Shown here piece after piece: positions 18,978 to 28,349 of a stretch of DNA of 64,000 nt (position 1 is its first letter; each line of letters begins with the position of its first letter). This DNA is from Acidobacteriaceae bacterium (GTDB lineage Bacteria > Acidobacteriota > Terriglobia > Terriglobales > Acidobacteriaceae): positions 62,001 to 126,000 of the forward strand of contig JAJPKO010000048.1 of the NCBI GenBank assembly GCA_021323655.1, given 5' to 3'. A program made the translations under genes and the position numbers. Below the pieces are notes generated by a model, which saw only the letters and a list, made by a program, of their open reading frames with translations, ran no database searches and was not told the origin of the DNA.

Positions 18978-20039
18978 ATGTTGCGGCGCAGTCCCATTTT
19001 TGCCTTATTGTCGGTCATGCTGTTTCTGGTGCACGCCTATGCCCAGGAACCTGGCTCTCCGGACGCTCCTCCAGTGAGCAACGCTCCGGATACTACCCAG
19101 CAGGTGGATACAGCCACGCCGACCTTCAAGGCCAATGCCAACCTTGTCAGTCTCTACTTCACCGTCCGGAACAAGCAGGGCGGTCTGGTTTCAAACCTGA
19201 CCAAGGACGACTGCACCATCCTCGAAGACAAGCAGCCGCAGAAGATCAAAAGCTTCAACCCGGAAACGGACCTCCCGCTCACGCTGGGCATTCTGCTCGA
19301 CACAAGCGGCAGCCAGCAGAATGTGCTCCCGATGGAGCAGCAGACGGGCGCGGCATTTCTCAAGCGCATTCTGCGGGCGAAGGACGAGGCCTTTCTTGTC
19401 TCCTTTGATGTGCAGGTGAACCTGCTGCAGGACTACACCAGCAGCCCGCGCCTGCTGGAAAAGGCGATGGACCAGGCGGAGATCAACACCGGTGGGGGAG
19501 GCGGTGCTATCGGTGTGCCCGGTATGGGGCAAGGCCCTGTCCCGGTGCATGGCGATCCCAAAGGCACCCTGCTTTACGATGCGGTCTATCAGGCATCTGA
19601 CAAGCTGCGCTCTGAGACTGGCCGCAAGGCCCTTATTCTGCTGACGGACGGCGAAGACCAGGGGAGCATGCACAAGCTCTCTGAAGCCGTGGAAGAAGCG
19701 CAGAAATCGAATACCATCATCTACGCGCTGCTGATTGCTGATCGCGGCTTCTACTACGGATATCAGATGGGATATACCGGCGCCTCCGCGCTGAAGAAGA
19801 TGGCCGAAGAGACAGGAGGCCGCATGATTGACGTGGGCAACAACGGCAAGAAGATGGAAGCGGCCTTCCAGCAGATTGAAGACGAACTGCGAACGCAGTA
19901 CCTGGCCAGCTACACCCCGACCAATGCCAAAATGGACGGCAGCTTCCGCAAGCTGGACATCTCCTGCAAGGGAGACGGATTAAAGGTACAGGCGCGCAAA
20001 GGTTATTACGCGATGCCGGCCGAAGATGAGGCACAGTAG
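18978..20039 (+). CDS. Secreted VWFA-related protein with intact MIDAS
   Basis: 353 aa. Signal peptide SVMLFLVHAYAQ, then the lead motif LVSLYFTVRNKQGGLVSNLT and a VWA domain with canonical metal site LGILLDTSGSQ (DxSxS near residues 112-116) plus the later motifs ALILLTDGEDQG and MAEETGG. It ends with GYYAMPAEDEAQ. This is the acidobacterial VWFA-related family, probably involved in protein-protein contact in the envelope. It differs from its divergent neighbour in having no long low-complexity linker and an intact metal site. Confidence 0.88.
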   Translation: MLRRSPIFALLSVMLFLVHAYAQEPGSPDAPPVSNAPDTTQQVDTATPTFKANANLVSLYFTVRNKQGGLVSNLTKDDCTILEDKQPQKIKSFNPETDLPLTLGILLDTSGSQQNVLPMEQQTGAAFLKRILRAKDEAFLVSFDVQVNLLQDYTSSPRLLEKAMDQAEINTGGGGGAIGVPGMGQGPVPVHGDPKGTLLYDAVYQASDKLRSETGRKALILLTDGEDQGSMHKLSEAVEEAQKSNTIIYALLIADRGFYYGYQMGYTGASALKKMAEETGGRMIDVGNNGKKMEAAFQQIEDELRTQYLASYTPTNAKMDGSFRKLDISCKGDGLKVQARKGYYAMPAEDEAQ

Positions 20040-20353
20040 ATTGTTTCTGCTCCAGATTGCACATGGAATCGTGCTGCACCAGAAATCAGCGCACTTATGA
20101 AATCAAATGTGGCGCTCAAGCTGGAATTAAACCTTCTGCGAGAAGCGCGAATTCTCGCAGCGGAAGGAAGTACCTCTGCCAGTGCCTTGCTGGCGTAGCA
20201 ACTTAAGCATGTAATCCGAAATCGAAAGGGACATGAGCAGGCACCGCCGCGCTATCAGCTGGTTATGGAAGGGCTTTGATCTAAATTGGGTTCCAACTAA
20301 GTCTCGCAGCCGAGCTGCATGAGCGGTAAGGGGTTGGTTTAGCAGATTCCCCG
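20040..20353. other. Intergenic, no gene seen
   Basis: 314 bp between convergent VWA and MFS genes. Overlapping ORFs on the minus strand are antisense or out-of-frame extensions of the MFS end and have no conserved character. No strong terminator hairpin was identified. Confidence 0.45.
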
Positions 20354-21574
20354 TTAGGAAGGAACAGAAACCGGTCTCTCCCTCCGCACACCTGTAGCGT
20401 GCAGCAGTGCGGCAAGCGCAAGCATGATGAGTCCCAGCCCGCAAACGCCGCTCCATCCCCAATGTGCCCATGCGATCGTGGAGAATAGCGAGCCAAGCGA
20501 TCCGCCCATAAAGTACACCGTCATATAGATGGTGTTGATGCGGCCGCGTGCCCCGGGCTTGAGACCGAAGATGCGCGTCTGGTTGGAGATCTGTGTGGCC
20601 TGCATGCCGAGATCGAGCACAACCACGCCAAACACCAACCCGGCCATGTGATATCCGAAGATCCAGAGAACACAGAATCCGGCAGCAAGCAGGCCTAACC
20701 CGAGAGTGACGACAGCGCGCGAGCCATGTTTATCTGACACGCGTCCGGCAACAGGCGCAATCAGCGCGCCCGTTGCTCCCAGGATGCCAAAGCTCCCGGC
20801 CACACCCGCTCCCAATCGGTAGTGGTTCGACCCGAGGAGAAAGACCAGCGTTGTCCAGAAGGCGCTGAAGGCACCAAAAGCCAGTCCTCCCAACACGGCG
20901 GACTCACGCAGAAGCGGTTGCGTGCGGGTCAGCGTCCACAGCGAGCGCAGCGCATCGCGATAAGGCAGCGGTGTGTGCGGTGGAAGTTTAGGAAGCCTGC
21001 GCACCATAAGAAAAACAAAGGCAAAGCTGGCAATGGCGGCAAAGAGAAAGACCGAGCGCCATCCCAGAAACGATGCGATCCAGCCGGAGACGGTGCGCGC
21101 CAGCAGAACGCCGAGCAGAAGCCCAGTCATGACGGTGCCGACAGCGCGTCCGCGCTCCTCATCGCTGGCAAGCTCGGGCGCAATGGGCACGATGACGTGC
21201 GTGACTGCTGCCGTAAGCCCAATGGCCACACTGGCGGCAATCAGCACCGCAAGAGTCGGAGCAAAAGCGCACAACAGTGCAGAGAGTGCCACCCCGGCGA
21301 AAAGACGGACCATCAGGCTGCGCCTTTCCACCACATCGCCCAGCGGAACAAAGGCGAGAATGCCAAGTGAGTAGCCCACCTGGGTAGCCACTGCAACCGA
21401 GCCCATGCTGCCGTGTTCCACGCGCAGGCTGCGTGACATTTCCAGCAGCAGCGGCTGGTTGTAGTAGATGTTGGAAACGCTCACGCCGCACGCCATCCCC
21501 AGAAAGGGCAGCAGGCTGTGATGCCGCGGATGCAGCTCTACTGGCGCTTCGGGAACGATTTCGATGTCTGCCAA
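20354..21574 (-). CDS. MFS transporter (DHA1-like)
   Basis: 406-aa major facilitator permease with 12 predicted helices. The N-terminal half has GVSVSNIYYNQPLLLEMSRSL and LAFVPLGDVVERRSLMVRLF (motif A between helices 2 and 3); the second half has the matching APVAGRVSDKHGSRAVV. The family contains inner membrane sugar or drug exporters. It lies 136 bp downstream of the glucan synthase on the same strand, so it could be a late gene of that operon. Substrate unknown. Confidence 0.88.
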   Translation of the reverse strand: MADIEIVPEAPVELHPRHHSLLPFLGMACGVSVSNIYYNQPLLLEMSRSLRVEHGSMGSVAVATQVGYSLGILAFVPLGDVVERRSLMVRLFAGVALSALLCAFAPTLAVLIAASVAIGLTAAVTHVIVPIAPELASDEERGRAVGTVMTGLLLGVLLARTVSGWIASFLGWRSVFLFAAIASFAFVFLMVRRLPKLPPHTPLPYRDALRSLWTLTRTQPLLRESAVLGGLAFGAFSAFWTTLVFLLGSNHYRLGAGVAGSFGILGATGALIAPVAGRVSDKHGSRAVVTLGLGLLAAGFCVLWIFGYHMAGLVFGVVVLDLGMQATQISNQTRIFGLKPGARGRINTIYMTVYFMGGSLGSLFSTIAWAHWGWSGVCGLGLIMLALAALLHATGVRRERPVSVPS

Positions 21575-21710
21575 ATCTCAGTTTAGATGATGGAAGAACG
21601 CTGTTGGTGAAGGCCCTCGATGCCTGGTTGCTCGACTGCCCTGCATGGCAAGTTGGGAAGTTGCCCCTTTCAGGCCCGCTTTGAATGGGGCAGACGTTCT
21701 GGCCTGGAAT

Positions 21711-24700
21711 TCAGCTGGCCTTCTGTAATTTGCGTGGCGCAAACTGCTTGTACTCAAACTTCAGATATGCCTCGTTGATGGGCTTTTCATGCAGTAGTAA
21801 TTCTGTGGACTTAAGTTCGGGGTTCGCATGGAACCACTGCTTCGCCTTGTCATCATGCAGCAGGTTCAGCAGCGCCAGTAAAGACATGCCCTGGTGATGT
21901 GCCATCCATTCCCGCGTGAGTTGGGGGTCTTTTTTCGAGCGCATAAAGTCGGCAGCCTCATAAAAGCCAAATGCGCCGACCCATCCCTGACTGGCCATGC
22001 GGCGTAGGTTGCGAATGGACTCGGCTGTGTCCACCCCGAGCGCAAGAAATGTGGAATAAGGCGAAACGACTGGGCCAGCGCTGGCGTCGTATTTGAGCGC
22101 GATCTGCGGTATTCCAAACGCCTGATAGTGGTAATGGCCGTCCTCAGTTTTTTCGGCGTAGCCAGATTCTGAAATACCCCACGGAATGCGGTGCTCACGC
22201 GCGTACGCCTGCTGCACCTGGACCACCGAATCCAGCGTGCGCGACACCAGCGTGTCAGGATAGCTGCGCATCCAGAGTGACGGCATAAGGTATTCGAACA
22301 TCGTGCCGGTCCAGGAGAGCAACACCATCCGCCCGTACGCCAGTGTGTGTGCGCGCGCCATCTTGAACCAGACCTGCTGGGGAACTTCACCCTTCGCGAT
22401 GGCAATAAAGGAGGCGATACGCGCCTCGGACGCAAGAAGGTCATAGCACGCAGTATGCAGCTTGTTCGCGCTGACATCGTACCCAATCGAGAGCAGCATG
22501 CGGCCCTTCTGCAAAAGGAAGGAGAAATCCATTTCCGTAATCAGGCGTGATGCTTCATCAGCAATGATGTGAAGTTCCCGCACCAGAGCACGCAACCGTT
22601 CTTCAGCGGCTGGTAGCAGCGAACGCAGTTTTTCTCCCAGGACCAGATTGCTGTTCTCATCTCCCGTGGCCCATGCGCGTGAAAGCCGCCCCCTGAGTTG
22701 TTCCGCAAAGCTGGCCGCCTGTTCCAGGGCCGGGAAGATGGTTTCGTCACGCAGGCCGAGCTGGGCGACGGAGCGCAGTGGAGCAAACTCCGGCAGCAGC
22801 CACGGCATGTAACCTTCGATCAGCTCCTGCGTGCTGCGAATCCTGACCTGCATCTCCGTGGCCCACCACGGGTCTTCGCTTTCCGGAACAGCCAGGCCAC
22901 CCCACACGACAGCGTCCGTCTGCATCGCCCATTCAATCCAGTTTTCTGGTTTGGCGGACAATTCCGGAGGGGCCGCTATCTTTTTGGTCAGCCCCGGGAC
23001 TTCTTCACGCAGCAGCGAGTAGAAGACATGCAATCCATGGAAAAGTTTTGGTGAGACCAGCTGCTCCTTTAGCAGAGAGAGTGCTCCGCTGCGAAGCGTG
23101 TACAGGGATGCGACCAGGTTGCCGTTGTCTACAGAAGAAACGAAGGCAGGCTGGAATGCCTTTAATGTTTTGGTGTCGTACCAGTTCAGGAGATGTCCGC
23201 GGAATTTCTCAAGCTTTGCAATCGTCGCAAAACTTGCTCGCGTCAGTGTGACGAACTCCGGCACAGTGAGAAAGCCGAACTCCACAGCCGCCTGGCGCGC
23301 ATTGAGCAGCAGGCCCAGGTTGGTGGGCGACACACGCGCCGCCTCAAACAGTCCCTCTTCTTCTACGTTGTCCGGAATCAGATAATTGTGGCCCTCACCT
23401 CCGAACTGATAGAAGTACCGCCAGATGCGCAGCGCATGCTCCCGCAGAAAGGCCTCGTCATGTTTTGACAAGCGGCGGGCTTTATCGCGCGAAGGCTGGT
23501 TGAGCCAGTAAGTGATGCCGCCTGAAAATCCCCATAACACAAGAATGGGCGTCGCAATCAGCAATGCATAAGGTGACACCGCCAGAATAATGACGGCCAG
23601 AATAATGGTGAACAGCGGAATCAGGGCAAGATAGCGGTCCACCGGCGTAGTGCGCTGCGCAGCGCCCTCCGCTTCTGCCGCTGTCTCCCATTCCAGAAGA
23701 CGCTGCCCGGTAATAAAGCGGCGCACCAGTGAGCGGACAATCGCGTCAATGGTCAGCATGGTCTGGTGCGGTAAGAAGATAAGGTTCAGCAGAGTAATAA
23801 AGGCACCCTGCAGAAAGCCATTGAATGCCTCGCGCACGGCCCCTTGCTGTTCACTGGCAAGAGCACGCCCGGCGCTGAAGAGCAGTTGCACAAACGTAGG
23901 CAGAAAAAGCAGCAGAAGCGTAACCAGCGTCCAGTAAAGCGGCCCGCCCGGCAGACCAAGCCATCCACTGACAAGCAGAATCATCGTCATCGGCTCAACC
24001 AGTGATCGGCGCAGGTTATCAAAAATCTTCCATCGTGAAATGGTCGAGATGGGGTTGCGCACATAATGGCCAGACTCGTCCGGAACGCGCCCGAAGAGCC
24101 ACTGCACTATCTGCCAGTCACCGCGCACCCAACGATGTTTGCGCCGCGTGTATGCCGAGTAGTGCGACGGATAATCATCAATCACTTCAATATCTGTCGC
24201 TAGCCCGGCACGCGCGTATGCGCCTTCAATCAGGTCATGACTCAGCAGAGCATTGCGCGGGAAACGCCGGTCGAGCACGGCATGGAGCGTGGCGACTTCA
24301 TAGATGCCTTTGCCGGTAAAGATGCCTTCGCCATACAGGTCCTGATACACGTCGGAAATCGCGCGTGTGTAAATGTCGAATCCGGTCTGGCCCGAATACG
24401 TTGCGGCCAGCCGCGAGCGCGACGCCGAATGCACGCTCACGCCCACGCGCGGTTGCAGAATTCCATATCCATCCGTGACGATGCGCTTTTCCGGTTCAAT
24501 AATGGCGCGGTTCAGCGGATGTGCCATCGCCCCGATCATCGCATGCGCCGAACCGCGCGGAAGCTGTGTGTCTGAATCGAGCGTGATGATATACCGAACG
24601 TGCTTCAGCACCTCCAGATTGCCGGCCTTCTCCGGAAAGGCGTCGAACTCGCCCAGCAGAAACTTGTTCAGGTCCAGCAGCTTGCCGCGCTTGCGCTCCC

Positions 24701-26180
24701 AGCCCATCCACACCCCCTGCTTCGCATTAAAGATGCGATGCCGGTGCAGCAGCAGGAAAGAGCCGTGCTTTGGCGAGCGATAACGCGCGTTCAGGTCATT
24801 GATGAGCGAAACGGCAAGATCAACCAGCGGGTCTGTGTCGTTCTCGCGCGGACGCGTAATCGAGTCTGGTAAATCCGTCAGCAGAACGAAATGCAGGTTG
24901 GGGTCCTGGTTGGCAAGGAAGCGTACTTCCAGATCCTGTACCAGCTCGCGCGTTTGTTTTTCATTCAGAAGCAGTGTGGGAACGACCACCAGCGTCGTAC
25001 ATTCGGGCGGAATGCCGCCGCTGAAATCGAGCTTGGGAAGGGCATGCGCCTTAAAGAGCGAAGTAACTGTGTTGTTCACCAGATCTACCGCGCCCTGCGT
25101 CACTGGCAGCAGCATCAGAAGGAAAGCCAGCGCCAGGCTGCCAAAGATTGGGTACGTCGGCACAAGCGGCAGCAAAATGGCCGCAATCAGAATGACGGTA
25201 AGGACCTCAATCGAGCCAATATAAAAATCGTCCGCATTGCGCTGTATGGCCAGTCGCAGGCGATCCAGCATGCGCGGGCTGTAATGGATCCGCTTGGAAA
25301 GCTCGCGAAAACCTTTATCAATCAGGTAGTAACCAATGTGCGCGCGCCGCAGATAGAGGCGCGGATCAGCAATCTGCTGCTGCTGCGCGTTTTGTGCCAT
25401 CTCCAGGGCGCACCTGGCAACTTCCAGTTCCGTCACCTCCGAGTACTCCGCAATTTCAGCCACGCGCTTGCGGTATTGCTCGCGGCTTTCAAAGTCCATG
25501 TGCAGATAGGCCTGCGCGGGGTCCTGTTGCAGCACAGGTTCAAAAACCACCGACTGCTCAATCAAGGAAGCCCAGGGAGCAAAACTGATGTCCCGCAGTG
25601 CCTGAATACGAGTGCGCAGTATCTCCGCCGTGCCGGCGGCGGCCGACCCGGGAGTGTGCAGGCGGGCACTGGCCTGCGAGAGGATCCACTCCAGCAACAA
25701 CAGCTTCAGCATCACAGGAAGCACCCACAGCTCCTGCAGTTGCAATGCGTCTACCTTCTGCACTTCATCCAGAAAGGCCAGCAGAGCATCATCCGACCAG
25801 GCAGAATGCGCCGCGTTAAGATACGCAGCGGCCACTGCAGCAACACGAGGCTCTTCGCCTTCTTTCTGGACCACGCGCGGCAACTTCTCAATTCTGCGCC
25901 GGACCGAAAATGCCTCAATCACTACCGCGCGAAACAGGCGCGGATTTTCGCGGATCTCGAGCAGTGGCTCGGGACCGGGATCAGGTCCCGGATCATACGC
26001 ATCCAGTTCATCAAATAAACGGTCGAGCGAGTCGCGCGCAGCTTCAATGCGGAGGGTAAATCCACCCTTGCCCTGCGGGCGATGCGTCACATGCCAGCTC
26101 TGCGCGGCCCGGTGCGCAGCTTCGCGCAGACCAGCGGAGACCTCGGTCGTGGGAAGATGGGATGTCGTCTGCTCTGTCAT
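21711..26180 (-). CDS. Short cyclic beta-1,2-glucan synthase-like protein (GT84 + glycoamylase-like domain, no GH94)
   Basis: 1489-aa membrane enzyme. The N-terminal helical region is followed by transmembrane helices near residues 340-385, and a GT84 glucosyltransferase domain with IITLDSDTQLPRG (metal-binding DxD near 533), GEGIFTGKGIYEV, SHDLIEG and RRKHRWVRGDWQIVQWL near 683. More helices follow near 730-770 and 845-890, then a glycoamylase-like (PF10091) module near 1000-1440 with PWGISESGYAEK and MAHHQGMSLLALLNLL. In classical NdvB/Cgs (about 2800 aa) this is followed by a GH94 phosphorylase half; here the gene stops soon after AHHQGMSLL. The ATG at 26180 has AGGA 5 bases upstream. An ABC exporter gene precedes it by 32 bp. 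Confidence 0.88.
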   Translation of the reverse strand: MTEQTTSHLPTTEVSAGLREAAHRAAQSWHVTHRPQGKGGFTLRIEAARDSLDRLFDELDAYDPGPDPGPEPLLEIRENPRLFRAVVIEAFSVRRRIEKLPRVVQKEGEEPRVAAVAAAYLNAAHSAWSDDALLAFLDEVQKVDALQLQELWVLPVMLKLLLLEWILSQASARLHTPGSAAAGTAEILRTRIQALRDISFAPWASLIEQSVVFEPVLQQDPAQAYLHMDFESREQYRKRVAEIAEYSEVTELEVARCALEMAQNAQQQQIADPRLYLRRAHIGYYLIDKGFRELSKRIHYSPRMLDRLRLAIQRNADDFYIGSIEVLTVILIAAILLPLVPTYPIFGSLALAFLLMLLPVTQGAVDLVNNTVTSLFKAHALPKLDFSGGIPPECTTLVVVPTLLLNEKQTRELVQDLEVRFLANQDPNLHFVLLTDLPDSITRPRENDTDPLVDLAVSLINDLNARYRSPKHGSFLLLHRHRIFNAKQGVWMGWERKRGKLLDLNKFLLGEFDAFPEKAGNLEVLKHVRYIITLDSDTQLPRGSAHAMIGAMAHPLNRAIIEPEKRIVTDGYGILQPRVGVSVHSASRSRLAATYSGQTGFDIYTRAISDVYQDLYGEGIFTGKGIYEVATLHAVLDRRFPRNALLSHDLIEGAYARAGLATDIEVIDDYPSHYSAYTRRKHRWVRGDWQIVQWLFGRVPDESGHYVRNPISTISRWKIFDNLRRSLVEPMTMILLVSGWLGLPGGPLYWTLVTLLLLFLPTFVQLLFSAGRALASEQQGAVREAFNGFLQGAFITLLNLIFLPHQTMLTIDAIVRSLVRRFITGQRLLEWETAAEAEGAAQRTTPVDRYLALIPLFTIILAVIILAVSPYALLIATPILVLWGFSGGITYWLNQPSRDKARRLSKHDEAFLREHALRIWRYFYQFGGEGHNYLIPDNVEEEGLFEAARVSPTNLGLLLNARQAAVEFGFLTVPEFVTLTRASFATIAKLEKFRGHLLNWYDTKTLKAFQPAFVSSVDNGNLVASLYTLRSGALSLLKEQLVSPKLFHGLHVFYSLLREEVPGLTKKIAAPPELSAKPENWIEWAMQTDAVVWGGLAVPESEDPWWATEMQVRIRSTQELIEGYMPWLLPEFAPLRSVAQLGLRDETIFPALEQAASFAEQLRGRLSRAWATGDENSNLVLGEKLRSLLPAAEERLRALVRELHIIADEASRLITEMDFSFLLQKGRMLLSIGYDVSANKLHTACYDLLASEARIASFIAIAKGEVPQQVWFKMARAHTLAYGRMVLLSWTGTMFEYLMPSLWMRSYPDTLVSRTLDSVVQVQQAYAREHRIPWGISESGYAEKTEDGHYHYQAFGIPQIALKYDASAGPVVSPYSTFLALGVDTAESIRNLRRMASQGWVGAFGFYEAADFMRSKKDPQLTREWMAHHQGMSLLALLNLLHDDKAKQWFHANPELKSTELLLHEKPINEAYLKFEYKQFAPRKLQKAS

Positions 26181-26212
26181 TCTTTCCTGCATTTGCTCAG
26201 CGATCGTGAAGA

Positions 26213-28039
26213 TCAGCGGTAGCTGGCGGCCTGCATCTCAAACATTTCCGCATAGCGCCCGCCCAGTGCCATCAACTGCTGGTGGTTGCCTTCTTCCACG
26301 AGCCTGCCGCCCTCAAGAACTACGATGCGGTCAGCCATGCGCACAGTCGAGAAGCGGTGGGAAATCAACAGGGCCATTTTGCCCTCTGTCAGCTCGGCAA
26401 AGCGCTCAAACACTTCGAGCTCGCTGCGCGCATCCAGTGCAGCCGTCGGCTCGTCCAGTATCAGCAGCTGCGCATCGCGCAGATAGGCGCGCGCCAGCGC
26501 AATCTTCTGCCACTCACCGCCAGAGAGGTCTACCCCGCCTTCAAAGCGGCGTCCCAGCACCTGGTCATAACCATGCGGCAGCTTGGCGACCACTCCTGCG
26601 GCCAGGCTCTTTTGCGCAGCGCTTTCAATTTCTGCCTCAGTGTGCGGAAGCTCAACCCGCCCAATCGAGATGTTTTCCCGCGCCGTCATTTCATAGCGCA
26701 TGAAGTCCTGAAAGATGACGCCAATTTCCTTATGCAGGTCCTCGAGCGAATATTCGCGCAGGTCCACCCCGTCGAGGAGAATCTGCCCCTCAGTCGGATC
26801 GTAAAGGCGAGTAATCAGTTTGACGACCGTTGTCTTCCCCTGGCCATTCTCTCCAATCAGAGCAATGCGCTCGCCCGGGCTCAGCGTAAAGTTAAAGTCT
26901 TTCAGCACTTTCCGCTCTGTTCCCGGATAAGCAAACGAGACATTGCGAAACTCAAAGCCCCTGCGGATGGGCCGCGGTGCAGGCAGCGCATTCGGCTTCG
27001 ACCGCACGCTCGGCTTCATCTCAAAAAAGCCAATCAAATCTGTCAGGAACAGCGCCTGGTCGGCAATGCCAGACGCCGTCGAAAATACCTGCTGCAGGTT
27101 CGAGCTGGCCTGCACAATGGCATTGGTAATGAAGTAAAAGATGCCGATGCTGTAGTATCCATGCACCGCGCGCCAGATCACATAAGCGTAAGAGCCGTAA
27201 TAACCCAGCGTGCTGAGAATGCCGAGCAGTCCACCGCCAATCAGCTTCTTGCGCGAAAGCGCAATGTTTTCCTTGTATATCTGTTCCGCGAGTCCGGCAA
27301 AGCGGTTTGTCAGATAATCTTTCAGGTTGAAGAGCTTCAGCTCCTTCGCCGCTTCCTTGCTGCCGCCCACCTGGCGCAGATAATCCATCAGGCGCTTGAT
27401 CGGTGTCTGGCGGAAATTCTTGGCATATCCCAGAAAGGCGTAGTGGGTCTCACCCAGAAACGAGGGCAGCACGCCGAGCGCCAGCAGCAACAGCAGCCAC
27501 GGCGAGTAATACAAGAGCGTGCCGGTAAAGATAAGGGTAGTAATGACTTGCTGGAACAGCCGACCCAACTGCTGGATTAGGACCAGGCGGTCCGTGGCCT
27601 GTACGCGTGCCCGCTCCAGCCGGTCATAATAAGCAGGATCTTCGTAGGTCGTCAGATCAAGCTGCGCGGCCTGCCGCATCACCTCAATGCTGACGTGGTG
27701 CGTATAGCGATCAGCCAGCAGCGCGTCAAAAAAATCAATGGTGCGGGTCAGCAGTCCGGTCACCACCGCGAGCGAAACTTCCAGCCCCACCACCGGCCAG
27801 AAATGATCAGGCAGCCCCTGATGCCGCAGCGAGCGCTCCACCCCATTCATGATCCAGGCAGCCACGCGGGCAATGGCCCATGGCATAAGCGCAACAAAAA
27901 CGCGCAGCACCAGTCCCCAGGCAACGACGGAGGGGCCGGATTCCCAAAGAATCTTCAGCACCGGAGGCACATTCTTCAATGCTCGGATCCGGTCGCTCCA
28001 CGCGTTTTCCATCGTCTGATGACTTTCTTTCTGGCTCAT
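26213..28039 (-). CDS. ABC exporter, fused permease and ATPase
   Basis: About 608-aa half-transporter working as a dimer. The six-helix membrane domain (residues about 15-320) carries the DPAYYDRLERAR motif. The ATPase has Walker A GENGQGKTTVVKL, Q-loop VIFQDFMRYEMTA, signature VDLSGGEWQKIALARAYL, Walker B LLILDEPTAALDARSE and the His switch LLISHRFSTV. I take the Met at 28039 (MSQKESHQTMENAW) as start; the longer ORF to 28153 lacks a good ribosome site, and Met at 28012 is also possible. It directly precedes the GT84 synthase, as NdvA/ChvA does functionally for NdvB/ChvB, so export of its glucan is a reasonable guess. Confidence 0.9.
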   Translation of the reverse strand: MSQKESHQTMENAWSDRIRALKNVPPVLKILWESGPSVVAWGLVLRVFVALMPWAIARVAAWIMNGVERSLRHQGLPDHFWPVVGLEVSLAVVTGLLTRTIDFFDALLADRYTHHVSIEVMRQAAQLDLTTYEDPAYYDRLERARVQATDRLVLIQQLGRLFQQVITTLIFTGTLLYYSPWLLLLLALGVLPSFLGETHYAFLGYAKNFRQTPIKRLMDYLRQVGGSKEAAKELKLFNLKDYLTNRFAGLAEQIYKENIALSRKKLIGGGLLGILSTLGYYGSYAYVIWRAVHGYYSIGIFYFITNAIVQASSNLQQVFSTASGIADQALFLTDLIGFFEMKPSVRSKPNALPAPRPIRRGFEFRNVSFAYPGTERKVLKDFNFTLSPGERIALIGENGQGKTTVVKLITRLYDPTEGQILLDGVDLREYSLEDLHKEIGVIFQDFMRYEMTARENISIGRVELPHTEAEIESAAQKSLAAGVVAKLPHGYDQVLGRRFEGGVDLSGGEWQKIALARAYLRDAQLLILDEPTAALDARSELEVFERFAELTEGKMALLISHRFSTVRMADRIVVLEGGRLVEEGNHQQLMALGGRYAEMFEMQAASYR

Positions 28040-28349
28040 GGACAAAGTTCGACCCTGCTCTTTTACGACGCTTAACCAGCCTGCGGCATTCTGTCTGGAA
28101 TCATGTCTTTCGATGCAAATTGCTGCTGGAGTGTTGTTTAACACAGCATTCACATGACAATTTCCACTCTAAAAATGGGCCATTTTTGAATGCTTTTTGC
28201 AGTCTATTCACACTCCATTCTCCTTGCTTTAACGCTCGCTTGGGAAGCTTAAGACGGACTCCGCCACTTCTGATCTGCCCGGAAACCGGGTGTGCGTGTG
28301 CGCAGAAGCGGCTGGAGCATCAGGATCAAAAGTTGTGAAGAGAGGCCAA

